This document shows positions 24,592 through 34,400 of a DNA stretch of 64,000 nucleotides, piece by piece. The translations under genes were made by a program, and so were the position numbers. The notes below the pieces were generated by a model, which had not been told where the DNA came from, ran no database searches, and saw nothing but the letters and a program-made list of their open reading frames with translations. The stretch is from Acidimicrobiia bacterium (GTDB lineage Bacteria; Actinomycetota; Acidimicrobiia; IMCC26256; PALSA-610), in contig JAOSJK010000001.1 in assembly GCA_027494135.1 (NCBI GenBank), forward strand, positions 1,467,378 through 1,531,377, in the 5' to 3' direction. Numbering within the stretch: position 1 is the stretch's first letter; every line of letters begins with the position of its first letter.

Positions 24592-25544
24592 ATGCTCATC
24601 ATGCAACGACCCGAGATCGTGCGCCACGGCGCCGATGACCCCGCCAACAAGAGACTGGAGCGGTTCACGATCTCTCCTCTCGAACCCGGCTTCGGGCACA
24701 CCCTGGGCAACAGCCTGAGGCGGACACTGTTGTCGGCGATTCCGGGTGCGGCGATAACGGGGGTGCTCATCGACGATGTGCGCCACGAGTTCGGAGTCAT
24801 CAAGGGCGTCAAGGAAGACGTGACCGACCTCATGCTCAACCTGAAGGACGTCGTGCTGGAATGCGACTCGGTGGAGCCCGTGTCGCTCAGGCTCGACAAG
24901 CGAGGACCGGGTGACGTAATCGCCGGAGACATACAGACGACCTCCGACGTCAGGATCGTCAACCCCGAACTCCACATCGCGACACTCACCGCGACAGGTC
25001 GTCTCGCAATGGACCTCACTGTCGAGCAGGGCCGCGGGTACTACTCGGCCGAGCGCAACAAGCGTGCCAATGCGCAGATCGGCATGATGCCTGTCGACGC
25101 CATCTTCTCGCCGGTGCGCAGGGTCTCCTTCTCGATCGAGCCGACCCGCGTGGAGATGGCCACCAACTACGACGAGCTTACGATCGAGATCGAGACCGAC
25201 GAGTCGATCTCTCCGGCCGAAGCGCTTCGCGTCGGCGGGGAGACACGCTCCGCAAGCTGATCGACCTCGTTGCCGAGTTCTCCGACCAGCCTCGCGGCCT
25301 GGAGCTGGGCGAGGTCGCGTCGCCGACGTCGTCCTCGCCGGATATGGACCTCCCGATCGAGGAGCTCGATCTCTCGGAGCGGCCGCGCAACTGCCTGAAG
25401 AGGGCGCGTGTCGACACCATCGGTCAGTTGATCCTCAAGAGTGAGGACGACCTGCTCGCGATCACGAACTTCGGTGCCAGATCGCTGGAAGAGGTGCTCC
25501 AGAAGCTCGACGAGCGTGGACTCTCGCTCCGGGTGAAGGAGTAG
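24592..25544 (+). CDS. rpoA: RNA polymerase alpha subunit (one apparent frameshift)
   Basis: The alpha subunit nucleates RNA polymerase assembly. The N-terminal domain shows [20 protein letters not shown] and [19 protein letters not shown]. The frame ends at 25260, but the family continues in another frame with [15 protein letters not shown], a linker, and the DNA-binding C-terminal domain ([20 protein letters not shown], then [14 protein letters not shown]). One G missing in the run at 25237-25240 explains it. Repaired length is about 317 residues. An intact alpha is essential, so this is strong evidence for sequence error. Confidence 0.95.
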
Positions 25545-25546
25545 CC

Positions 25547-25897
25547 GTGCCCGCACCCAGGAAGGGCCCGAGATTCGGGAAGAGCCCTCACCATCAGCGC
25601 CACATCCTGGCGAACCTCGCCGCCGGACTCATCGCGGCCGAGGCGATCGTCACGACCGAGGCCAAGGCGAAGGTACTGCGGCCCTACGTGGAGAAGCTGA
25701 TCACCAAGGCGAAGAAGGGCGGCGTTCACCGCCAGCGGCTCGTGGTTGCGACGATCCACGACCGCGACATTGCGCACAAGCTCTTCACCGACGTCGGACC
25801 TCGCTACGCCGACCGCAACGGTGGATACACGCGAATCCTGAAGCTCGGTCCTCGAAGTGGTGACCACGCACCGATGGCGCGCATCGAGCTCGTCTGA
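25547..25897 (+). CDS. rplQ: 50S ribosomal protein L17
   Basis: L17, 116 residues, follows rpoA by 2 bases, as in most bacteria. [20 protein letters not shown] and [20 protein letters not shown] are family signatures. It starts at GTG 25547. The frame is intact and the length normal. Confidence 0.97.
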   Translation: MPAPRKGPRFGKSPHHQRHILANLAAGLIAAEAIVTTEAKAKVLRPYVEKLITKAKKGGVHRQRLVVATIHDRDIAHKLFTDVGPRYADRNGGYTRILKLGPRSGDHAPMARIELV

Positions 25898-25934
25898 CGC
25901 ACGCCGCCGCCGCTGTGTCCGGGAGGTGCCGGTA

Positions 25935-26745
25935 GTGACGTTGTTCGACACCCCCGAAACCGCGGATCCCGGTAGAGGTGCCGGCGCAGGTGCCGGGGGC
26001 CGCGACGGCGCTGCATACAGACTCGTGGTCGCGTACGACGGTACCGACTTCCGCGGCTTCGCGGCCCAGACCCCGGAAGTGCGCACTGTCGGGGGAGTAC
26101 TCGGCGAGGCCATCGCCCAAGTCGTGCAACGAGACGTGGACCTCGTCTGCGCCGGCCGGACCGACGCCGGGGTGCGCGTGGGGACAGGTCGTCTCGTTCA
26201 AGGGTGAGAGCGGGCTCGACACCGAGCGGATCGTCGGGCACGTCAACTCGATGCTGGCCCCCGAGATCGTCGTCCGGTCCTGCGACGAGATGCCCGAGGG
26301 ATTCGATGCCCGGCACTCCGCCCTCTGGCGCCACTACCACTACACAATCGTGAACCGGCCGGAGCCGGACCCCTTCAGGGATCGCTTCACGTGGTGGGTC
26401 GCGAAGCCACTCGATCTGCGGGTGCTGCGCCTCGCCTCAGATCCCTTCGTCGGTGAGCACGACTTCTCGTCGTTCTGCCGGCAGGGGCCGGAGGGCAGCA
26501 CTACCTCCCGCAGGGTGCTGGAGTCATCGTGGATCGATGCCGGCGAAGGGGTGCTCCGCTACGAGATCAGAGCCGGCGCCTTCTGCTGGCAGATGGTGCG
26601 CTCGATCGTGGGGACCCTCGTCGAGGCGGGCGCAGGCAAGCGGAGACCGGGCGAGATGCTCGCGATCATACGATCAGGCGACAGAGCGGCGGCGGGGCAA
26701 CTGGCCCCGCCGCGCGGTCTCTGTCTGTGGGAGGTCGGCTACTGA
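25935..26745 (+). CDS. truA: tRNA pseudouridine(38-40) synthase (one apparent frameshift)
   Basis: TruA modifies the tRNA anticodon stem-loop. The GTG at 25935 with gggaggtg upstream gives MTLFDTPETADPG and a short Gly/Ala-rich leader before YRLVVAYDGTDFRGFAAQ. The catalytic motif AGRTDAGV is followed by a frame change to WGQVVSFKGESGL; two bases missing at about 26173-26182 would restore GV-(H/R)-AWGQ. The C-terminal block FCWQMVRSIVGTLVEAGAGK is complete. Repaired length is about 270 residues. truA after rplQ is a common order. Confidence 0.92.
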
Positions 26746-26777
26746 GGCCGGCCCACCGTGGCATGGAAGTCCAGGCT

Positions 26778-27323
26778 CTAGCCCGTCGGTGCGTCGATGC
26801 TCGTCGTGATGGAGATCAGCAGGTCGAAGCCCTCGGTCGAGGAGTCTTCCATGACCGAGACCGTACCGGTCGTGCCGTCGCCCTCGAACGTGTAGGAGAC
26901 GGTCCCGACGCCGTTTGCCTGGGCGGTGTAGGTGTTGGAGATCGTGTAGCCGGCGTCTTCGAGTCCGCTCTCGATCCCTGCAGCGACCTCTTCATAGTCG
27001 CCATTTGCCACGACCCCCACATAGGAGCCGCCGCCGGTGTCTCCGCTGCCGGAGTAGGAGCTGAGGACCTGGGCGCCGTCGGGCAGCGGGAAGTCGGCCA
27101 GCTCGTCGGGCATCTCCCCGCCGCCGATGCTGATCGACCCGCTCCCGTCTTCTCCCGAGTACGTGATGGTCCCGTCATCGCTGTTGATGTCGACGCTTCC
27201 GTCGGTGGCGTTCTCGATGAGGCTCTCGGTGAGCTTCTTGCCGGCGTCGTCGTCACCACCGCATGCCCCGATGGTGAACGCGGCGATCGCCGCGAACCCC
27301 GCACCAACCAGTGCTCTGTGCAT
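26778..27323 (-). CDS. Secreted lipoprotein of unknown function
   Basis: A 181-residue predicted lipoprotein. The start ATG at 27323, with gggaga upstream, gives MHRALVGAGFAAIAAFTIG then A-C: a signal peptide with a lipobox (IGAC), followed by GGDDDAGKK. The mature part is Gly/Ser/Asp/Thr-rich with few charged basic residues, and has a repeated GSGSISIG / YSGSGDTGGGSY character, suggesting beta strands. It ends in ITTSIDAP. An upstream in-frame start would add 41 residues without a signal-like pattern and is less likely. I do not recognise a family. It is convergent with truA. Confidence 0.75.
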   Translation of the reverse strand: MHRALVGAGFAAIAAFTIGACGGDDDAGKKLTESLIENATDGSVDINSDDGTITYSGEDGSGSISIGGGEMPDELADFPLPDGAQVLSSYSGSGDTGGGSYVGVVANGDYEEVAAGIESGLEDAGYTISNTYTAQANGVGTVSYTFEGDGTTGTVSVMEDSSTEGFDLLISITTSIDAPTG

Positions 27324-27457
27324 CCCGTTCTCCCTTGCCTGTCGAGCCCTCGAGAGGTTCGGGGGCCGCGTGTGCTCCTGCTGTGTGTCGCTCTCATGGG
27401 GTCGAGGCCCCGTGCCCCGGTCCGCATTCAGGCCCGACACTTGCATCCTACGGACTT

Positions 27458-28989
27458 CTATTGCACGCCAAGGTAGAGGAATCCGTACCCCTCGTCACGG
27501 AACCGGAGCCCGGCCTCCCTCAACGGGACGCCCCAGTCGCCCGTGACCTGCGGGTTCGTCTCCTCCATCCCATGGTCGGCGAGGATGGCGAAGGCGCAGT
27601 CGTCGAATGCGCCGGAGCGCTCGATGGCCCCGAGGACGTCGCCCAGCCGGGCGTCGGTGTCGCGCACGGCCGCGGCAGCGACCTCGGAGTGCGGGCCGCC
27701 CTCGTGCATCGCGGCGTCGGTGAGTATGAGGTTCACCCACATGAACCGCGGGCGCGGGTACGACTGGCCCCGGTAGCTGCCGTCCCAGAGGCTGATCGCC
27801 TGATCCGCTCCCATGTGGTCGACGATCGACGACCACGAGTAGTCCTTCGACGGCCTGACGAAGCGCTCGGTGACGTGAGGCAGACCTTCGGGTGTGGCGG
27901 GGATGTCGGGGATCTCGCCGTCGCGGAAGAACCCGAACGTCGAGTAGTCGGCGCCGATGTCGCAGGGCTCGTTGACGGAGGCCGTGAAGGCGTCGGGCCA
28001 GGTCCTGTGTATCGCATCGTGGAGCGATGTCGTACCCGACGAAACGTTGTTCATCGCCCACGGCCACGTGGCCGGCGAGTTGGTGATGACCTGTTCCCCA
28101 CGTGCGCGGTCGTACCAGGCATTGTGGAGTATTCCGTGGTGTCCGGGGAAGGCGCCTGTGAGTATCGACGTGTGATTGGCGAGCGTGACCGTCGGCAGCG
28201 CCGCCATCGCGCCGTGGCCGAGGGCGGTGCCCATCTCGATCAGCCGGGCGACGTTCGGCGCCTCGCCGGCAGCGGCCATCGCGTACAGGACGTTCGCGTT
28301 GGTGCCGTCGAAGAGGAACGCGACGAGATGGCGCGGCCGGTCTTCCCCCGGGTCGAGAACCCCGTCGATCACGGCGCCGTCCTGGCCCGGCAGGTAGGTG
28401 CCGTCAGGCAGCGGCGCGACTCCGAGCAGCTCGGCGAAGGTGGGTGCGACGTCGACGAGGCGCGCGGAGCGCGCAACCATGCCCTGGTTGCGCACCCCCG
28501 ACCAGCGAGAACGAACGGTGCCCTCGCCTGCACGATCCCGAGCGAGCCGTGCTCGCCGCGGTGACCGCCCTGGTCCTCCCAGTTGTGGGCGGCAGAGTGG
28601 ACGACGCAGAGGTCGGGTGCCGCCGGCGAGTCGAAGAGCTGAGCAGTCGTCTCGAACGCGAAGGGATAGGCGTTGCTACCGCGGTGAGGATGCCGGCATG
28701 CCAGCTCGGCGTCGAGCGGCGAGAAGGCATCTGTCGACTGGTCGACGAGTGGGTCGCGACCCTCGACCGAGATCACCTCGAAGCCGTCGCCCGAGCGGCG
28801 GAACCGGGTGGCGCCGTCGTGGCTGAGGGCCTCGTAGTGGCCGTCGCGAGCGAGGAGGACCATGTCGACGATGGGGTCCAGGGAGGCGTCGAGGAGGACC
28901 TCGAGGGCCCTGGCTGCGTCGGTGGCGTACTCGGGGCGCAGCTCGTGGCCAGGGGCGCTCGTCGTCGTGGCACGTGTCGTGTCGACCAT
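27458..28989 (-). CDS. Alkaline-phosphatase-fold phosphodiesterase-like protein, permuted layout (one apparent frameshift)
   Basis: About 510 residues after repairing one base missing in the C run at 28495-28499. The C-terminal 310 or so residues look like the front of a nucleotide pyrophosphatase/phosphodiesterase: [13 protein letters not shown] (first metal Asp), [14 protein letters not shown] (nucleophile Thr), [10 protein letters not shown] (Asp/His) and ILADHGMEE (Asp-His-Gly). The protein then ends only about 36 residues later, lacking the usual final His and closing segment. Those features appear instead near the N-terminus: [20 protein letters not shown] then [17 protein letters not shown]. 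No signal peptide is seen. The activity is inferred. Confidence 0.7.
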
Positions 28990-29018
28990 GGCGAGAGGCT
29001 ACAGCGGGCCCCTCCCGA

Positions 29019-29048
29019 TTGCCCCGGCAGGCCTCGATTGGGTATCGT
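29019..29048 (+). promoter_or_regulatory. Candidate promoter of rplM-rpsI-glmM
   Basis: TTGCCC at 29019-29024 and TATCGT at 29043-29048 with an 18-base spacer lie in the 147-base divergent gap between the phosphatase gene and rplM. Transcription would start near 29055, leaving a leader of about 80 bases. Inferred from the motif. Confidence 0.5.
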
Positions 29049-29136
29049 GTCCCTTCGCGTTCGGGCGCCGGTGGTCGGGCGCCCGCGGGTCCGTCTCGGA
29101 CCGTCCCGGCCAGGGCCCCCAGAAAGAGCAGGTTCA

Positions 29137-29595
29137 GTGCGCACGTTCATGCCGAAGGGCAGTGACATCAAGCGCGAGTGGCACGTGATCGACGCCGAAG
29201 GCGCCGTGCTGGGTCGCCTGTCAACAGAGGTCGCGACTCTGCTTCGTGGCAAGCACAAGCCGATCTGGGCGCCCCACATCGACTGCGGCGACCACGTAGT
29301 CGTCATCAATGCCGCGAAGATAGCCGTATCGCCACGGAAGGGTCGCGACAAGCTGTATCACCGGCACTCCGGGTACCCGGGCGGCCTGAGCACGCAGAGC
29401 CTCGACGAGGTCCTGGCCAAGAATCCGGAGCGGGTCGTGCTCCTCGCCGTCAAGCGGATGCTCCCGAAAGGCCGGCTGGGCAGGCAGCTGATCAAGAAGC
29501 TGAAGGTCCACCCTGGCCCGACACACCCACACCAGGCCCAGCAGCCGAAGGCGCGGGCGCTCCCGGCAAGCGCGCTCGCCGGGCCCTCCGCCTAG
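29137..29595 (+). CDS. rplM: 50S ribosomal protein L13
   Basis: L13, 152 residues, an early assembly protein. [20 protein letters not shown], then [17 protein letters not shown] and [19 protein letters not shown], are family blocks. The GTG at 29137 gives [10 protein letters not shown]. The end runs a few residues past the usual QQPKAL-type terminus ([12 protein letters not shown]). rpsI follows 18 bases later. Confidence 0.96.
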   Translation: MRTFMPKGSDIKREWHVIDAEGAVLGRLSTEVATLLRGKHKPIWAPHIDCGDHVVVINAAKIAVSPRKGRDKLYHRHSGYPGGLSTQSLDEVLAKNPERVVLLAVKRMLPKGRLGRQLIKKLKVHPGPTHPHQAQQPKARALPASALAGPSA

Positions 29596-29613
29596 ACCGA
29601 CGGGAGACGCCGC

Positions 29614-30006
29614 GTGACCAAGCCCCTCCTACAGACGACCGGCAGGCGGAAGGAAGCCGTCGCCCGCGTGCGTCTCCGCCCCGGCACGGGACAGATCGTC
29701 GTCAACGGTCGCCCGTTCGTCGAGTACTTCCCGATCCTCACGCACCAGGTGATAGCGAAGGAGCCTCTCCGTCTCACACAGACCGAGGAGGTCTACGACA
29801 TCGATGCCACCCTGCACGGTGGCGGGATCAGCGGTCAGGCCGGTGCCGTGCGCCTGGGGATCGCCAGGGCGCTCGTCGACCTCGACGGCGAGACGCGCCC
29901 CGTCCTGAAGAAGGCCGGCCTTCTCACGCGCGACGCGCGGGAGAAGGAGCGACGCAAGTACGGCCTGAAGAAGGCGCGCAAGGCGCCTCAGTACTCGAAG
30001 CGCTAG
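29614..30006 (+). CDS. rpsI: 30S ribosomal protein S9
   Basis: S9, 130 residues; its C-terminal tail reaches P-site t[23 protein letters not shown] starts the core and [13 protein letters not shown] is the universal end. [19 protein letters not shown] is typical. It starts at GTG 29614 with gacgggaga upstream. It is intact. Confidence 0.97.
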   Translation: MTKPLLQTTGRRKEAVARVRLRPGTGQIVVNGRPFVEYFPILTHQVIAKEPLRLTQTEEVYDIDATLHGGGISGQAGAVRLGIARALVDLDGETRPVLKKAGLLTRDAREKERRKYGLKKARKAPQYSKR

Positions 30007-30024
30007 ACGCGATCCGGGGCAGCC

Positions 30025-31353
30025 GTGCTCCGATTCGGTACCGACGGGATACGCGGCGACGCCGACCGTGACCTGCCGACCGCGCACGTGCGCGCGGTCG
30101 GACGAGCCGCTGTACGTGTGCTGGGTACAGGCGAGCCGTTCGTGATCGGACGCGACACGCGCCTGTCGGGGCCGCGCATAGAGGCGGATCTCGTGGCCGG
30201 CATCGTCGCCGAGGGTGCGACTGCGTACACCGTGGGGGTGCTGCCCACCCCCGGGGTCGCGTATCTCGCGGCGACGCGCAGTGCACCGGCGGCAGTGATC
30301 TCGGCTAGCCACAACCCCTTCGCCGACAACGGGATCAAGTTCTTCGATCGAAGCGGCCACAAGCCGGCCCGCGAGGTCGAGGCGGCACTGGAGTCCTCGA
30401 TCCGCGACCTCATCTCCGAAGGCGGCTCGACGCCGGACGCTTCGGCGGTCCCGGTGCTTCACGGCGGCGCGGAGAGCTACGTGGCGCACCTGGTCTCGTT
30501 GCTCGAGGGCCGCAGCCTCAACGGCCTGCGCGTGGTCGTCGATGCAGCCAATGGAGCGGCGAGCGAGGTGGCCGCCGTCACGCTCAGCGCGGCCGGCGCG
30601 GACGTCGAGGTGATCAACGCCTCGCCGGACGGCACGAACATCAACGAAGACTGTGGTTCGACCCATCCGGAGGCGTTGCAGGTCGAGGTGAAGCGCACCG
30701 GCGCCGCTGCCGGACTCGCGCTCGATGGCGACGCCGACCGCGTGCTCGCGGTCGACGAGAGCGGCGCCGTGGTGGACGGGGATCAGATCATGGCGATCAC
30801 GGCGCTCGATCTCCGGGAACGGCGACTGCTTCGCCACGGGGCTGTTGCAGTCACCGTCATGTCGAACCTGGGTCTGCGCAGCGCGATGTGCGCCGCCGGG
30901 ATCGATGTGGTGGAGACTGATGTCGGGGACCGGCACGTCCTGGCGGCGATGCAGGAGCGGGGCCTGAGCCTGGGTGGCGAGCAGTCGGGTCACGTCATCT
31001 TCGGCGACATGGCCACCACGGGAGACGGTCTCCTGACCGGGCTGATGATCCTCGATCGCATGGTTCGGTCCGGCCGACCTCTGTCAGACCTTGCCGGAGC
31101 GATGACCCGACTACCCCAGGTGTTGGAGTCGGTGCGGGTGCCCACTCGGATGGACCCCGACGCGATTCCCGCACTGCGAGCTCTGATAGAGCAGGTGGAA
31201 GGGCGCCTGGGCGATCGGGGCCGGGTGCTCGTACGCCCGTCCGGCACCGAACCCGTCGTACGTGTGATGGCGGAGGCCCCCACGGAGGAGGAGGCGGCCG
31301 AAGCCGTCGCGGAGATCCGGGTGGCCGTAGAGGTCGCGGCGCGAGGTACCTGA
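30025..31353 (+). CDS. glmM: Phosphoglucosamine mutase
   Basis: Converts glucosamine-6-phosphate to glucosamine-1-phosphate for UDP-GlcNAc and cell-wall synthesis. 442 residues, the family's usual size. It starts MLRFGTDGIRGDADRDLPTA at GTG 30025. It has the phosphoserine loop VISASHNPFADNGIKFF, the metal loop ALDGDADRVLAVD, the sugar loop GEQSGHVIF and the phosphate-binding RPSGTEPVVRVM. The frame is intact. The GlmS-like gene 127 bases downstream would supply its substrate. Confidence 0.97.
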   Translation: MLRFGTDGIRGDADRDLPTAHVRAVGRAAVRVLGTGEPFVIGRDTRLSGPRIEADLVAGIVAEGATAYTVGVLPTPGVAYLAATRSAPAAVISASHNPFADNGIKFFDRSGHKPAREVEAALESSIRDLISEGGSTPDASAVPVLHGGAESYVAHLVSLLEGRSLNGLRVVVDAANGAASEVAAVTLSAAGADVEVINASPDGTNINEDCGSTHPEALQVEVKRTGAAAGLALDGDADRVLAVDESGAVVDGDQIMAITALDLRERRLLRHGAVAVTVMSNLGLRSAMCAAGIDVVETDVGDRHVLAAMQERGLSLGGEQSGHVIFGDMATTGDGLLTGLMILDRMVRSGRPLSDLAGAMTRLPQVLESVRVPTRMDPDAIPALRALIEQVEGRLGDRGRVLVRPSGTEPVVRVMAEAPTEEEAAEAVAEIRVAVEVAARGT

Positions 31354-31437
31354 CAGCGGGCAAGGCGCGCGGCGTGCCGACGGGTAGCCCGGCCGGGTGT
31401 GCTGGGGGCCTCGGGGATGCCGCGACAGTACGGCGCC

Positions 31438-31443
31438 TACAAT
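31438..31443 (+). promoter_or_regulatory. Candidate -10 box for the GlmS-like gene
   Basis: TACAAT at 31438-31443 is a near-perfect -10 element in an otherwise GC-rich 126-base gap, 36 bases before the ATG. No good -35 box is seen at 16-18 bases upstream. Transcription would start near 31450, allowing the gene to be expressed apart from glmM. Confidence 0.4.
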
Positions 31444-31479
31444 GGGACGACGGCTGACTGACCCAATCCTCGGAGCAGC

Positions 31480-34400
31480 ATGTGCGGAATAGTGGCGGTC
31501 GTACGCCGTCGCACCGAACGTCCGGCGCCCCGGCTCGCCGACCTCGGCGCTGAGCTGGATGCGGCGTTCACAGGACTCTCGCTGCTGGTGCGCGGAGAGC
31601 CGCAACGGCTCGCGGCCGGGCTCGCGGAGGTCGCGTGCGCTGTCGAGGATGTCGATGCGCATCTGCGCGGCGTCGCCGGCTGCAGCGCACTCGTCGCCGA
31701 CGGCGGTGCGCTGGCCGACCTCGTGGAGCGCGTAGACGCACTCGCGGGGGCTGTCACCACGCTCGACGCGATGGTCGATTCGCAGGATGTCGCCGGCCGA
31801 ATCGGCGATGTCGAGGAAGTCAACGCGGCGCTGGTGCGCGTCAAGGACGCGGTCTGGTCCCTCTCCGGCGATCGGCTGCGCGGCGCCGAGGCGGTACGCG
31901 ATCTGGCAGGTCGCGACGCCGGGTTGGCTGCGATCGAGTGCTACGCATCCATCCAGATCGCGCTCGCCGCTCTCGACCGACTCGAGGTGCGTGGGCGTGA
32001 CTCGGCCGGCCTGCACGTGCTCGTGGTCGGACACGGTCTGGACCTCGACGATCCCGCAGTGACGCATCTCATCGGTACTCGGGGAGACGACCCGCTCTTC
32101 GCCGCGCGATCCGTGCGAGTCGACCGCGACTACGTCTCGATCGTCTACAAGACCGCCGTCGAGATCGGTGAGCTGGGCGACAACACGACATCGCTGCGCG
32201 CACAGGTTCGTGGCGACGAGCTCCTGCGGCGGGCCCTCGATGCCGACGACGCGCAGACCACTGTCCTGGCTCACACCCGCTGGGCGAGTGTCGGAATGAT
32301 CTCGGAGCCTAACGCCCACCCCCTCGACTCATACGAGGAAGACGGCACTGGTGCGTCCCACGTGGTCGCGGCGCTCAACGGCGACGTCGACAACTACGCC
32401 GACCTCGAGGCGGTCGAGGGACTGCGGATCCCTGCGGAGATAGCGACGGACGCGAAGGTGATACCCGTGCTCGTCGCGCGCAGGATTGCCGCGGGCCTGG
32501 ACGTGACCGAGGCCTTCCGCTCCACTGTCTCGTCGTTCGAGGGATCGGTGGCTGTGGCCGTACAGGTCGCCGCAGATCCGGACAAGACCCTGTTGGCGCT
32601 GCGCGGGAGCGGACAGGCGCTCTATGTGGGGCTTGCAGAAGACGCATTCGTGGTCTCCTCCGAGCCGTACGGCCTCGTTGGGGAGGCCCACGAGTACCTA
32701 CGGCTCGACGGCGAGAGCCCGGCCGACGCAGGTGATCCCGGCACCCGTGGCCAGATCGTCGTGCTCGACCGCGCCAAGGCCGGATCGATCCAGGGGGTGC
32801 ACCGATACGCGTACGACGGGCGTGACCTGCCGGTGGGTGACGGGGAGTGGCAGCTATCGGAGATCACGACGCGCGACGTCGACAGGGGCGACCATCCGCA
32901 CTATCTCCTGAAGGAGCTGATGGAGTCGCCCCGGTCCTTCCGCAAGACTCTGCGGGGCAGGATCGTCGCGGCCGATGGCGGCCTCTGCGTGCGCCTACCT
33001 CCGGAGGCGATCTCCGCGGACCTGATGTCGAGGCTGCAGAATGGTGATATCTCCCGGGTGGCCGTGGTCGGCCAGGGGACTGCGGCCGTGGCCGGCCGGA
33101 GCCTCGCCTCCGCGCTGCGAGAGCAGTTGGGCAGTACGCCGGTGCGGGTGGAGGCGATAGCCGCCACCGAGCTGTCCGGCTTCGGTCTCTCCGACGACAT
33201 GAGCGACACGCTCGTGGTGGCGATCAGCCAGAGCGGCACGACGACCGACACCAATCGAACCGTCGACGTAGTTCGCGAGCGCGGTGCGGCAGTAATCTCG
33301 ATCGTCAACCGACGCCAGAGCGATCTGGTCGACAAGAGCGACGGCGTGCTCTACACGTCCGACGGCCGCGACGTGGAGATGGCGGTTCCGTCCACCAAGG
33401 CGTTCTACGCGCAGATTGCCGCTGGCTTCCTCCTCGCATTCGCGCTCGCCGACGCCCTGTGCGCAAGCGGCCGTCCGGCGGTCTCGGCGGAGGCCCGCAC
33501 GGAGATGCTTGCAGGGCTGCGCGATCTCCCTGACGCCATGGAGGAGGTACTGCGGCGCCGCGAGGCGATAGAGGCAGCCGCACGCGCCCACGCGCCGTCG
33601 CGCCGGCACTGGGCGATCGTGGGAAACGGTCCGAACCGAATCGCGGCGGCCGAGGTGAGGATCAAGCTGTCGGAGCTCTGCTACAAGTCGATCGCATGCG
33701 ACCTGACCGAGGACAAGAAGCACATCGACCTCTCGGCGGAGCCGCTGATCCTCGTCTGCGCCGCCGGCCTTAGTGGCTCCACCGCCGACGACGTCGCGAA
33801 GGAGCTGGCGATCTACAGGGCGCACAAGGCGGCGCCCATTGCGATCGTCTCGGATGATGAAGTCCGGTTCGACGCGGCGCTCGACACGCTCCGTGTCCCT
33901 GTCGTGCACACGTCGCTGGCGTTCGTGCTCTCCGCGATGGTCGGGCATCTCTTCGGCTACGAGGCAGCTCTCGCCATCGACGCGTCGGCCCGTCCGTTGA
34001 GAGGGGCGCGCGGGAGGATCGAGGCGATCGCGACCGAGGCAGAGGACGGCGATGAGCTCCTGCAGCTCCTGGTATCGCAGATCGAGCCCTTCTCCGGCGC
34101 GTTCTTCGACACCCTCCGCGCCGGGGGCTACGACGGACAGCTCGAGGCGGGTACGGCTGTGCGCGTGGCGTCGATACTGAGGTACGCGACGGGCGTGATT
34201 CCGTTGGATGCGTACGCGGTGGAACACGGCCGGGTCGGGACGCCGAGCACCCTCGTCGAGGACCTCACAGAGGCTCTGACTGACGCCATCGACGAGCTGA
34301 CACGTCCGGTCGACGCCATCAAGCACCAGGCCAAGACGGTGACGGTTGGGGTATCACGATCCGACGAGTCGCTGCTCAGGGTCCCACTCGTCCAGCAGCT

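Noticed and set aside
27311..28564. A 417-codon forward frame across the lipoprotein and phosphatase genes.
   Set aside because: The reverse strand has a lipoprotein signal and phosphatase motifs; the forward frame is Arg/Pro-rich shadow text.
29560..29595. A further frameshift at the end of rplM.
   Set aside because: The conserved core is finished by then, and a short variable tail is common, so there is no need to assume an error.
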